Assembly: GCA_002436005.1 (NCBI GenBank)
Contig: DIXG01000024.1
Span: 1-64,000 of the forward strand
Length of the DNA: 64,000 nt
Source: Anaerolineaceae bacterium UBA6086
GTDB taxonomy: Bacteria > Chloroflexota > Anaerolineae > Anaerolineales > Anaerolineaceae
Direction: 5' to 3'
Shown: piece by piece, positions 17,153-25,245 of the stretch
Position numbering within the stretch: the stretch's first letter is position 1
How the letters are laid out: the number at the start of each line of letters is the position of its first letter
Translations under genes and position numbers: made by a program
Notes under the pieces: model-generated
The model's input: only the letters and a program-made list of their open reading frames with translations
What the model was told of the DNA's origin: nothing
Databases searched by the model: none

Positions 17153-18412
17153 TTAATCCTGCCATTCTAAAGCATAATCGCCAATGAAAACCGTATCCCC
17201 TTCTTCAATGCCAGCATCGCGCAGGGCTTCGTCAAGCCCGATATTTTCCATCAGCCGCTGAAAACGCCTGACCGATTCACGATGTTCCCAGTAGGTCATC
17301 GCCGCTGCTCGTTCAATCGCCTCACCGCTAACCTCCCAGCCTTCTTCGGTTTGTCGAATGCGGAAGGCTTTAGGATCCTCAGCAGCCCGATATACGGGCA
17401 TGGCTTCAACAGGTTCTGGCTCGGGTGCGTCTTTTTCAAGTTCAACCGCACGCCACATCAATTTATCTATATTTTCATGGGTTACCGTTGAAATCGGGAT
17501 CACATCATAACCCAAATCCCTCAATTGCTCTGCCACCTCGGGCCAACGCGCCTGCACCATGGGTAAATCCATTTTATTAAATGCCACCACCTGGGGCTTT
17601 TCCGTGATCTTTTCATCAAACAACGCCATTTCGCTGTTGATCTGGGAAAAATCAGAGATGGGATCTTCCGACATCCCATCCAGCACATGAATTAACACCT
17701 TTGTGCGCTGGATATGCCGTAAAAACGAAAATCCCAACCCAACGCCCTGGTGAGCGCCTTCAATCAAGCCAGGAATATCTGCAAGAACCAGGATGGTATC
17801 AATATCGAGCTTCGCCACTCCCAGGTTTGGGCTGATGGTAGTGAAAGGATAATTTGCAATCTTGGGTTTTGCGTTTGAAACCACTGCCAGAAGGCTGGAC
17901 TTACCTGCGTTGGGTACGCCGACAATCCCAATATCTGCGATCATCTTCAATTCAAGGCGCAGCGTCTTTGATTCTTCGGGTTCACCACGTTCCGCCATGC
18001 GAGGCGCCTGGTTACGGCTGGTAGCGAAATGCTGATTTCCACGGCCTCCCCGGCCTCCTTTGGCGACGACAAGCTGCTGATAATCCTCAACCAGGTCACC
18101 GATCAGATCGCCGGTCTCAGCATCAAACACCAGCGTGCCTGGGGGGACATAAACCACCAGATCTTTGGCAGATTTTCCACTCATGTTATTAGGACCGCCG
18201 TGATTGCCGCTATCAGCAACATAACGGGTGCGATGCCTGAAATCATAGAGTGTATTCAGGGTCGGCTTGACCTCAAGGATCACATCCCCACCCCGCCCCC
18301 CGTCACCGCCGTCCGGGCCGCCGCGCGGTTTATATTTTTCGCGGTGAAAATGCACCATGCCGTCGCCACCACGTCCAGATTCAACATAAATTTCTGCTTC
18401 ATCAAAATACAT
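17153..18412 (-). CDS. obgE: GTPase ObgE/CgtA
   Basis: Obg (419 aa) is a GTPase linked to 50S ribosome assembly and stress control. The glycine-rich Obg fold covers about residues 1-158 (GGDGGRGGDV, KGGRGGRGNQHF). The G domain has G1 GVPNAGKSSLL, switch motif YPFTTISPNLG, G3 DIPGLIEGAHQG and NKMD. Residues from about 340 form the C-terminal OCT domain (FRIRQTEEGWEVSG, ending VFIGDYALEW). All expected parts are present. nadD follows four bases after the stop. Confidence 0.97.
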   Translation of the reverse strand: MYFDEAEIYVESGRGGDGMVHFHREKYKPRGGPDGGDGGRGGDVILEVKPTLNTLYDFRHRTRYVADSGNHGGPNNMSGKSAKDLVVYVPPGTLVFDAETGDLIGDLVEDYQQLVVAKGGRGGRGNQHFATSRNQAPRMAERGEPEESKTLRLELKMIADIGIVGVPNAGKSSLLAVVSNAKPKIANYPFTTISPNLGVAKLDIDTILVLADIPGLIEGAHQGVGLGFSFLRHIQRTKVLIHVLDGMSEDPISDFSQINSEMALFDEKITEKPQVVAFNKMDLPMVQARWPEVAEQLRDLGYDVIPISTVTHENIDKLMWRAVELEKDAPEPEPVEAMPVYRAAEDPKAFRIRQTEEGWEVSGEAIERAAAMTYWEHRESVRRFQRLMENIGLDEALRDAGIEEGDTVFIGDYALEWQD

Positions 18413-18469
18413 CTTGCAAAACCACTTTTCTTTGTTTTTCTTAAAATTTTGTTTGTTAATCTTACCGCA

Positions 18470-18508
18470 TTAAAATCGAATCGGGGTCGCCCTTATGGCG
18501 ACCCCGAT
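18470..18508 (-). terminator. Terminator after the COG2403 GTPase gene
   Basis: Perfect 12-bp stem (18480-18491 with 18497-18508), five-base loop. Reading the minus strand it is followed by TCGATTTTAAT. It separates the COG2403 gene from obgE. Confidence 0.7.
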
Positions 18509-18538
18509 GAATGGTCAATGCAGACCTGATTTTCGAAT

Positions 18539-19858
18539 TTACTTGCCGAATTTCTCTGTCAGGATGGATTTTAGTGTGGGTTCGCCAATCTCCTGCAGTT
18601 CATAACGCACACGCTGGATCGGTTTATTGATCTTGATCACGCGCGTCAGGTCAATCGGTGTGCCGCTCAGCACCAGATCCACATCTGCTGCATTGATCGT
18701 TGCTTCCAGATCGCGCATCATCTGATCGCCATAGCCCATCGCTGGCAGAATCGCGCCCGTGGAGGGATATTTTTCATAGGTGGCTTTAATCGAGCCAACA
18801 GCATACGGTCGAGGATCAACAATCTCACCAGCGCCAAAGCGGCGAGCAGCAACATATCCTGCGCCATAAGCCATCTCACCATGGGTCAGCGTTGGACCGT
18901 CTTCCACCACCAGCAAACGCTTGCCGCGGATGGCATCAGGTTCGTCCACAAATAAAGGTGATGCCCCTTCAATCACAATGGCATCCGGGTTGGCAGCAAA
19001 CAGATTGTTGCGAACGACAATCACATCATCAGGTGCAGCAGTATCAACCTTATTGATCACAAACACATCTGCCATCCGGACGTTGGTCTCGCCAGGATAA
19101 TAGCGAAGCTCATGTCCCGGGCGATGCGGATCGGCGACAACGATCAGCAGGTCGGTCTGATAAAACGAGAAGTCATTATTCCCACCATCCCAAAGGACAA
19201 TATCCACTTCTTTTTCCGCTTCACGCAAAATGGCTTCATAATCAACGCCAGCATAAACAATCACGCCATTGTCAATATGCGGTTCGTATTCCTCGCGTTC
19301 CTCGATGGTGCATTCATGTTTGTCCAGATCGCTGTAATCCGCAAAGCGCTGTACCTTCTGCTTGACGAGGTCACCATAGGGCATAGGGTGGCGAATGGCA
19401 GCCACTTTATAACCCATATCACGCAAAATCAACGAAACACGCCGCGTGGTCTGGCTCTTGCCAGAACCGGTGCGTACTGCGCATACGCCCACCACAGGCT
19501 TGGTTGATTTTATCTGGGTGTTTGTAGTACCCATCAGACGGAAATCCGCGCCAACGGCATTTACCAGTGCCGCTTTATGCATCACATATTCATAGGGCAC
19601 ATCGCTGTAAGCAAATAGAACCTGGTCAACCTTTTCTTTCTTAATTAAGGTTTCCAATTCTGATTCAGGATAAATCGGGATCCCTTCAGGATACAGTTCG
19701 CCGGCTAAAGCTGCGGGATATTTTCGCCCTTCAATGTTCGGGATTTGTGTGGCTGTGAACGCCACCACTTCATATTTCTCATTGTCACGATAAAACGTGT
19801 TGAAATTATGAAAATCTCGTCCTGCTGCGCCCATAATTAATGTTCGAATTCTTGCCAT
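18539..19858 (-). CDS. COG2403 GTPase, cyclic 2,3-diphosphoglycerate synthetase-like
   Basis: A 439-aa protein of the COG2403 family, related to archaeal cyclic 2,3-diphosphoglycerate synthetase. It begins with a Rossmann-like segment (IRTLIMGAAGRDFHNFN), then a P-loop (VCAVRTGSGKSQTTR), DIVLWDGGNNDFSFY in the Walker B position and a VINKVD motif. Bacterial members are widespread but their reaction is not established, so I give only the family. It lies alone between two terminators or gaps, beside argS. Confidence 0.85.
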   Translation of the reverse strand: MARIRTLIMGAAGRDFHNFNTFYRDNEKYEVVAFTATQIPNIEGRKYPAALAGELYPEGIPIYPESELETLIKKEKVDQVLFAYSDVPYEYVMHKAALVNAVGADFRLMGTTNTQIKSTKPVVGVCAVRTGSGKSQTTRRVSLILRDMGYKVAAIRHPMPYGDLVKQKVQRFADYSDLDKHECTIEEREEYEPHIDNGVIVYAGVDYEAILREAEKEVDIVLWDGGNNDFSFYQTDLLIVVADPHRPGHELRYYPGETNVRMADVFVINKVDTAAPDDVIVVRNNLFAANPDAIVIEGASPLFVDEPDAIRGKRLLVVEDGPTLTHGEMAYGAGYVAARRFGAGEIVDPRPYAVGSIKATYEKYPSTGAILPAMGYGDQMMRDLEATINAADVDLVLSGTPIDLTRVIKINKPIQRVRYELQEIGEPTLKSILTEKFGK

Positions 19859-19911
19859 GGAAACTTTTACTCCTTATCACTAGGTTGGTTTGGTAAACAA
19901 TACATCGTCGC

Positions 19912-21669
19912 CTACATCGAGCTGGGAGCTGCAATGCCCAGCAAGTTCAGACTGGTTGCTATAACCTGTTTTGCTGCTGCCACCAGGCGCAAGCGATAAG
20001 CCCGCACCGTTGGCTCTGCATTCAGCACATGACAGGTATTATAAAAATCGTTGAACGCTTTGGCAAGGTCAAATGCCAGGTTCGCGATAACTAATGGGCG
20101 GAAATCTTCCGATGCCCGTTGAACCTCTGCCGGTAAACGCGTCAATAATTCAATCAGATCCACTTCTGCTTTCTCAAGTTGATCTGGAAAATCCACTGCT
20201 TCTGGCAACGCCTCACCCGCCCTGCGTAAAATACTGCCTGCCCGCACATGCGCATATTGGATGTAGGGGGCTGCCTGCCCGTTAAAATCCAGCGCAGCAT
20301 CCCAATCAAAGGTGACAACCTTGGTGTTGTCGCGGGAGAGCATGGTGTATTTTAACGCGCCCAGTGCCACAGCTTCAGCGATCTTATCTTTAACAGAATC
20401 CGCCAGTTCAGGGTTTTTAACCTCAACAATATCCTTCGCTCGCTGTGTCGCTTCAGCAACCAGATCATCAAAAAGAACAACCGTGCCCTCACGCGATGAC
20501 ATGGTCACGTTCCCCGGTAAATTGACCAGCTCATAGGGCAGGTGGTAAAGCTTATCCGCCCAATCAAAGCCCAAAATTTCGAGCGTCTTAAAAATTTGCT
20601 TCAGATAGAGAGACTGCCGGACGTCGATCACATAGACTGATTTATCCAGGTCATATTCCGAAAACTTCTGGATTGCCAGCGGCAGGTCTTTGGTTGCGTA
20701 CAGCGAAGAGCCGTCCGACCGCAGTACAACCAGCACGCGGTATTCTTCCTTGGTGCCAAGCACAGCATCCAGGTCAATAAATACGGGTCCATCAGGGCGT
20801 TCATCCTGGGCAAGCCCCCGGTCAATTAACTGCTGCACCAATGCTATTCCTGAATCCTCCACATCACTCTCGAAGTAAATCCGGTCAAAGGATTCACCGA
20901 GCAGGTTGTAGATCTGTTCAAACCCTTCCAGAGACCACTGGCGGGTTTCTTGCCACAATGCCACGATTTCCGGGTCACGCGCATTCCAGCGGGCATACAA
21001 CTCACGCACTTCAGCCTCATTTTCAGAATCCTGAAAGAGACTGTCGGCTTCAGCGTAAATTTCGTTCATCCAGTGCGTTTTATTCTCACCTGGCACTTCA
21101 CCACGATGGTTTTTCAGATAATTCCACATCCACTTGACCACATGCAGCCCAATATCACCCAGATAGTTCGCCCTAATAACTTCATATCCCGCGAATTCAA
21201 GGATCCGGCAAATCGCGCCGCCTAAAATCACGTTGCGCAAATGACCAACATGGAAGGATTTGTGTGTGTTGGGCTGGGAATATTCCACCATCACGGTTTG
21301 ATGACGAGCAGTGCCTCGCCCAAAACCAGCACCAGCATCAATCACTGTATCCACAACACGCCGTGCGTAGGCTGCATTTGAAAAATACAGGTTCAAATAG
21401 CCATTAATCGCTTCCAGATGTGAGAAGCCAGGCGGCGCTTGACCAATAGATGTCTTGATGCCTTCAGCCAGTTCCTGTGCCCGCTGCGGCACGATCACCC
21501 TCTTGCCAGATCTGGCTTCAGATGCTGCCACGGGGAAGAGCGGTACAGCCAGACCCCATTCTCCGCTAAAAGGGATCTGGCGAAATTCTATCGCAGGGTC
21601 ATCTATCGCTTCAGTTTCCAGATAATCCTTGATTTTTGTTTTAATAAATGATTTTTCATTTTCGAACAT
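19912..21669 (-). CDS. argS: Arginine--tRNA ligase
   Basis: ArgRS (585 aa from ATG 21669) charges tRNA-Arg. It has the N-terminal tRNA D-loop-binding domain (about 1-110), the HIGH motif as HVGHLRN, a KMSKS equivalent MSSREGTVV, and the C-terminal DALR anticodon-binding domain with FNDFYNTCHVL. It is near normal length for ArgRS. An in-frame GTG four codons upstream (21681) is an alternative start. Overlapping GAGGTG and GAGAG elements leave this unresolved, and I prefer the ATG. Confidence 0.95.
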   Translation of the reverse strand: MFENEKSFIKTKIKDYLETEAIDDPAIEFRQIPFSGEWGLAVPLFPVAASEARSGKRVIVPQRAQELAEGIKTSIGQAPPGFSHLEAINGYLNLYFSNAAYARRVVDTVIDAGAGFGRGTARHQTVMVEYSQPNTHKSFHVGHLRNVILGGAICRILEFAGYEVIRANYLGDIGLHVVKWMWNYLKNHRGEVPGENKTHWMNEIYAEADSLFQDSENEAEVRELYARWNARDPEIVALWQETRQWSLEGFEQIYNLLGESFDRIYFESDVEDSGIALVQQLIDRGLAQDERPDGPVFIDLDAVLGTKEEYRVLVVLRSDGSSLYATKDLPLAIQKFSEYDLDKSVYVIDVRQSLYLKQIFKTLEILGFDWADKLYHLPYELVNLPGNVTMSSREGTVVLFDDLVAEATQRAKDIVEVKNPELADSVKDKIAEAVALGALKYTMLSRDNTKVVTFDWDAALDFNGQAAPYIQYAHVRAGSILRRAGEALPEAVDFPDQLEKAEVDLIELLTRLPAEVQRASEDFRPLVIANLAFDLAKAFNDFYNTCHVLNAEPTVRAYRLRLVAAAKQVIATSLNLLGIAAPSSM

Positions 21670-21754
21670 TATCTCTCGCACCTCTATGATCTTACATCAG
21701 AGGCAATTATAACACCTGATGCTTTCATTATCGATCACTATGTTGACTATGCCC

Positions 21755-21788
21755 CTCAATGCAAAGCGGGAGCATAAAAGCTCCCGCT
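21755..21788 (-). terminator. Terminator after rpsT
   Basis: Perfect 9-bp stem AGCGGGAGC/GCTCCCGCT (21765-21773 with 21780-21788), six-base loop. The U-tract on the minus strand is weak (TTTGC). Confidence 0.55.
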
Positions 21789-21828
21789 GCAGTTGCTTAT
21801 TTATCGCTTTAAAACCATTAAGAAGCGA

Positions 21829-22092
21829 TCAGTCCATGCTGTTTAAGCGGCGCATTAGACCGCTCTTCTGCCTGGCAGCTTTATTCTTATGAATAATGCC
21901 TTTTGCAGCAGCCTTATCCAACGCTTTCACAGCAACCATTGTTGCTTCGCGCGCTTCTTCGAATTGACCGGCATCAATAGCCACACGGGCTTTGCGTAGT
22001 GCAGTTCGAGCTCGTCCGCGAAAAACACGGTTAAGGTCTCGTCGTTTCAGGTTCTGACGATTACGTTTTATTTGCGATTTAATATTTGCCAA
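21829..22092 (-). CDS. rpsT: 30S ribosomal protein S20
   Basis: S20 (87 aa) binds 16S rRNA early in 30S assembly. The protein starts ANIKSQIKRNRQN, is strongly basic, and has the KGIIHKNKAARQKSGLMRRL C-terminal block. The start is a TTG at 22092 with GGAGG seven bases upstream; no ATG lies at this position. Upstream in-frame TTG codons would add residues absent from the family. E. coli rpsT also starts with UUG, which is tied to its autogenous control. Confidence 0.95.
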   Translation of the reverse strand: MANIKSQIKRNRQNLKRRDLNRVFRGRARTALRKARVAIDAGQFEEAREATMVAVKALDKAAAKGIIHKNKAARQKSGLMRRLNSMD

Positions 22093-22350
22093 GGTCTTTC
22101 CTCCAATAACTTTCTGGATCAATCTAAAAATATCACGAAGAAGAATTTTACCTGACCAATACTATTTTGTCCAGCACCATCCTTAACCAATATAGAAAAC
22201 CAATCCAAAACGTAAATTTCCTGGCATAAAAGGAGTCTGGTGGCAGGAAAAACGCCCCAGCGCCCGATCATAAACGGGCTGTCTTTCCACGCCGGTGATG
22301 CTCACGATCCCCCTCCCCTGTCTTAATCCACAATTCCAACAAATTAATCG

Positions 22351-22356
22351 TATAAT
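22351..22356 (+). promoter_or_regulatory. -10 box of the RNase P RNA promoter
   Basis: Perfect TATAAT; transcription would begin about 22363, ten bases before the P1 helix of the RNA. No convincing -35 is visible. Confidence 0.5.
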
Positions 22357-22373
22357 GTAAATCCAAAATAAAA

Positions 22374-22758
22374 CCAGGTCAGCTGGATGGACGCGGGCAC
22401 TTTGTGTCCGAGGAAAGTCCGCACACCACAGGGCAGCATGCCGGGTAACGCCCGGAAGCGTGTAAACGTTTGGAACAGGGCCACAGAAAGCAAACCGCTC
22501 TTCCGCAAGGCAGAGTAAGGGTGAAACGGCGGTGTAAGAGACCACCGGCGGGTGCAGCAATGTATCCGGACAGGCAACCCTCATGCGGTGCAAGATCAAG
22601 CAGGAGAGAAGTCTCTTCTGAGACGGGAAGTGCCCACTCCCCTATCATCTCCGGGTAGATCGCTCGAGCGGTTGGGTAACCAGCCGCCCAGATAGATGTC
22701 CATCCAGGTGGTTTTCCACTGGACAGAATGCGGCTTACAGGCTGGCCTGGCTTTTTTT
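22374..22758 (+). ncRNA. rnpB: RNase P RNA (bacterial type A)
   Basis: This is the catalytic RNA that cleaves 5' leaders from pre-tRNAs. The terminal P1 helix pairs CCAGGTCAGC (22374-22383) with GCTGGCCTGG (22741-22750). The universally conserved CR-I element GAGGAAAGTCC lies at about 22411-22421, and ACAGAA follows in both its usual places. The AGGGTGAAACGG and GTAAGAGACCACCGG blocks are near 22516-22550, and AATGCGGCTTACAG just before P1'. GGTTGGGTAACCAGCC-type helices fill the 3' half. A seven-base T run (22752-22758) after P1' serves as terminator. The layout suits type A rather than the Bacillus type B RNA. Confidence 0.96.
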
Positions 22759-22903
22759 GATCCCACTATTTCAAGATTTTTTCCTCAAAAAAACCTGGAA
22801 AATCGAGAAGATCATTCCAGCAATATTGACTCGCTTTTGTTCTGAGTCAAAGGTTAATTTTTTCATCGTAAACACCTGAAATTGGAAACCTGTGACCAGA
22901 GTA

Positions 22904-22933
22904 TTGAAAGTTGGTCCTATTTTCCTATATAAT
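22904..22933 (+). promoter_or_regulatory. Promoter of the DUF488 gene, apparently leaderless
   Basis: TTGAAA (22904-22909), an 18-base spacer and TATAAT (22928-22933), with the ATG only five bases after the -10. Transcription would start at or next to the initiation codon. Confidence 0.65.
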
Positions 22934-22938
22934 AAGGT

Positions 22939-23421
22939 ATGCCACAAACAATATTCACTATTGGGCATAGCAACCTGAGCTTCATGCGGTTCCTCTCGCT
23001 GCTCCAGGCGAACAACATCAATCACATCATCGACGTCCGCAGCATTCCTTACAGCAAACGAGCTCCCTGGAGCAATAAATCGCGCCTATCTGAAATCCTG
23101 AAGCCCTTTCACATTCAATACACCTATTTAGGTCACAAACTTGGCGGGAAAAAGCAAGCCATCGATCATGTTTCCAAACAACAGGGTGTCTCCCCTCAAA
23201 ATCAATATGACGATGCCATCCAGATGCTGCTGCAGCTCTGTATGCGCGAAAACCTGGCGCTCCTTTGTGCCGAAGGGGACCCAGCCAACTGCCACCGGCA
23301 GCATATCGTTGCGCAAACGCTGCTCGATTCAGATATCACTGTGCTTCACATTTTGAAGAATGGTATGCTTAAAGAGGCTTGGAAAGAAGATCAAGGGCAC
23401 GAACAGCCCTCACTTTTCTGA
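22939..23421 (+). CDS. DUF488 family protein
   Basis: A 160-aa cytoplasmic protein of family DUF488. Its signature residues are all here: TIGHSN at the N-terminus, the IDVRSIPYSKRAPW segment, TYLGHKLGGK, and the LLCAEGDPANCHR motif with a conserved Cys-His-Arg. Members have unknown biochemical function; the fold and the Cys have prompted suggestions of a nucleic-acid or thiol role. It stands alone after rnpB and has no Shine-Dalgarno (see its promoter). Confidence 0.9.
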   Translation: MPQTIFTIGHSNLSFMRFLSLLQANNINHIIDVRSIPYSKRAPWSNKSRLSEILKPFHIQYTYLGHKLGGKKQAIDHVSKQQGVSPQNQYDDAIQMLLQLCMRENLALLCAEGDPANCHRQHIVAQTLLDSDITVLHILKNGMLKEAWKEDQGHEQPSLF

Positions 23422-23490
23422 TCCTTTTTAAGTCACTTCAAAATCAACAACCCTGACTGTAAAGCACACTGACTGGCAGACAAGGCAACA

Positions 23491-25128
23491 ATGAAACCTT
23501 TTCGAACCCCTAAACTGATGATCCTCGTTCTCCTGGCTGTGATTGTCCTTTCGGGCTGTCACATGCCCTACCGCGCCCGCGTGGAAGTTCAGATCACCAA
23601 TTTTTCCGAAGGGCAATCCGTAGTTCTGGGTGAAGAAACCAGGATCATTTCCATCGCCGACACCTCCCAGGGCGTCAGGTCCATCCAGCTGTTTATCAAC
23701 GGCAGCCTGCAGCATGCCGCCACCCCGCCTGAAGGCAACCCGCTGATCTACACCGCTGACCAACCTTGGACACCGGAGCAGGAAGGACTTGCGCAGGTTG
23801 CCGTCATCGTTTTGGATGCCAAAGGCAATCTTTCCGACCCCTTTAACATCAATCTGCAGGTGGTCCCATCAATCAGCCAAACAGACAAAACAGCCACGCC
23901 TGAACCAACCTCAACCCCTGAAGGCTTGCCCCAGACCCAAACGGCCCAGGCAGGATGCCTGAATGATGCAACCTTTATCCAGGATATTACTATCCCCGCT
24001 AATGCTTTTCTTTCACCAAACACCAACTTCACGAAAATTTGGCGGGTGAACAACAGCGGCACCTGCGATTGGGCGGGTTATCACATTGTCCACATTAGCG
24101 GAGAGCTGTTCGGCGCCAATCCCACCCAGGCGCTGCCATCTGTCAGTGCGGATAAGGATGCAAATATCTCCATCGATATGGTCTCACCCTCAACGCCAGG
24201 GACCTATACCTCTGCATGGAAAATCAAGTCGCCCGATGGAACCCTGTTTGGGCCAGAACTAACGCTGCTAATCGTCGTCCCTGAACCTACGGACATCCCG
24301 GTTCCTACCCCCACACGAACGCCCAAACCAACCAAAACCCCCACCCCCACACGGACTCAGACCCTCACGCCCACTAAATCTTTCACGGCCACACCCACAC
24401 GCACCGCCACAATTCCCCCATTAAGCGTGGAGCAAGTCGATCAACAGATCGCCATCGAGGCAAATAGCTCCGGCAACCTGACGGTGAATTGCCCTGCAGG
24501 TGCGTTAGTGACCTCTGGGGGTTTTGCTGCACAAAGTGGTCTCAGAGTGTGGCACTCCATGAAGGATGGCAATGGCTGGCGTGTTTATGCGACCAACAAA
24601 CTGGATGAACCACAAAACTTAACTGTTTTCGCCACCTGCCTTTCCAACTCAGGCGGTACTGTTTCGCAGGAAGTTTTCCAGGCGAATGCAGAGCCCGAGA
24701 CCATCACACATCTCTCCGCTGCCTGCCCGGCTAATTCACTCGTCACTGGTGGGGGCTTCGTGATCGGCACCAACAACTCAATCCAATTGTATAATACATC
24801 AAAAAATAAAAACGGCTGGCAAATTTACATTGACAACACCAGCGACAGCACGCCACTCATCAACGTCTATGCCATCTGCCTTGAGGGCGTGTCAGGTTCG
24901 ACAACAAGCTATCAGAACACTTCTGGTACAATCGCACCGTCTGGTGTAACTGTGCTATCACAGATCTGTCCGGACACCGCTTATGTCACGGGGGGTGGAT
25001 TTGTTATCAATCGCGGCGCCCTGGTCTACAGCACCTTCAAATTTCAAAACGGATGGATCAACGCTGCCCGAAACTTAACGGGGGAAGAAAAGCTCTTCTA
25101 TACCAGCGCCATCTGCTATTCTCCCTGA
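23491..25128 (+). CDS. Lipoprotein with Ig-like and NBR1-like domains and three C-terminal repeats
   Basis: A 545-aa surface lipoprotein; the signal ends VLSGC with Cys23 as lipidation site. Residues ~30-127 form an Ig-like domain (RVEVQITNFSEGQSVVLGE). Residues ~155-265 match the NBR1/FW-type Ig domain (NFTKIWRVNNSGTCDWAGY, PGTYTSAWKIKSPDGTLFG). A Thr/Pro/Lys-rich stalk (~268-310) follows. The rest is three repeats of about 75 residues, each with CPAGALVTSGGF, CPANSLVTGGGF or CPDTAYVTGGGF, then NGW and a closing Cys. Such a repeat with two Cys suggests a disulfide-linked beta module. Function is unknown; binding of a polymer or protein is a guess. Confidence 0.85.
   Translation: MKPFRTPKLMILVLLAVIVLSGCHMPYRARVEVQITNFSEGQSVVLGEETRIISIADTSQGVRSIQLFINGSLQHAATPPEGNPLIYTADQPWTPEQEGLAQVAVIVLDAKGNLSDPFNINLQVVPSISQTDKTATPEPTSTPEGLPQTQTAQAGCLNDATFIQDITIPANAFLSPNTNFTKIWRVNNSGTCDWAGYHIVHISGELFGANPTQALPSVSADKDANISIDMVSPSTPGTYTSAWKIKSPDGTLFGPELTLLIVVPEPTDIPVPTPTRTPKPTKTPTPTRTQTLTPTKSFTATPTRTATIPPLSVEQVDQQIAIEANSSGNLTVNCPAGALVTSGGFAAQSGLRVWHSMKDGNGWRVYATNKLDEPQNLTVFATCLSNSGGTVSQEVFQANAEPETITHLSAACPANSLVTGGGFVIGTNNSIQLYNTSKNKNGWQIYIDNTSDSTPLINVYAICLEGVSGSTTSYQNTSGTIAPSGVTVLSQICPDTAYVTGGGFVINRGALVYSTFKFQNGWINAARNLTGEEKLFYTSAICYSP
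24475..25125 (+). repeat. Three tandem protein-level repeats
   Basis: Three copies of about 220-240 bases encode C-P-A-x(3)-V-T-G-G-G-F ... N-G-W ... A-x-C modules, starting near 24475, 24703 and 24955. The DNA copies have diverged, so this is an old protein-domain repeat rather than a recent duplication. Confidence 0.7.
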
Positions 25129-25152
25129 TGATCTTCTGTAATTTTTCCTAAA

Positions 25153-25187
25153 AGTGCTGCCTTTCTAATAAAGCCAGCACTCTTTTT
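25153..25187 (+). terminator. Terminator after the Ig-domain lipoprotein
   Basis: AGTGCTGCCTTT (25153-25164) pairs with AAAGCCAGCACT (25170-25181) with one mismatch, followed by CTTTTTGG. Confidence 0.7.
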
Positions 25188-25245
25188 GGGTTAATCGCTT
25201 TGACTTGTGGGTATAATGAAACCAATCAAAGAAAGGTAGGAAATT

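Noticed and set aside
22183..22658. Several open frames on both strands across 22183-22658
   Set aside because: They fall mostly inside the RNase P RNA gene and encode nothing recognisable.
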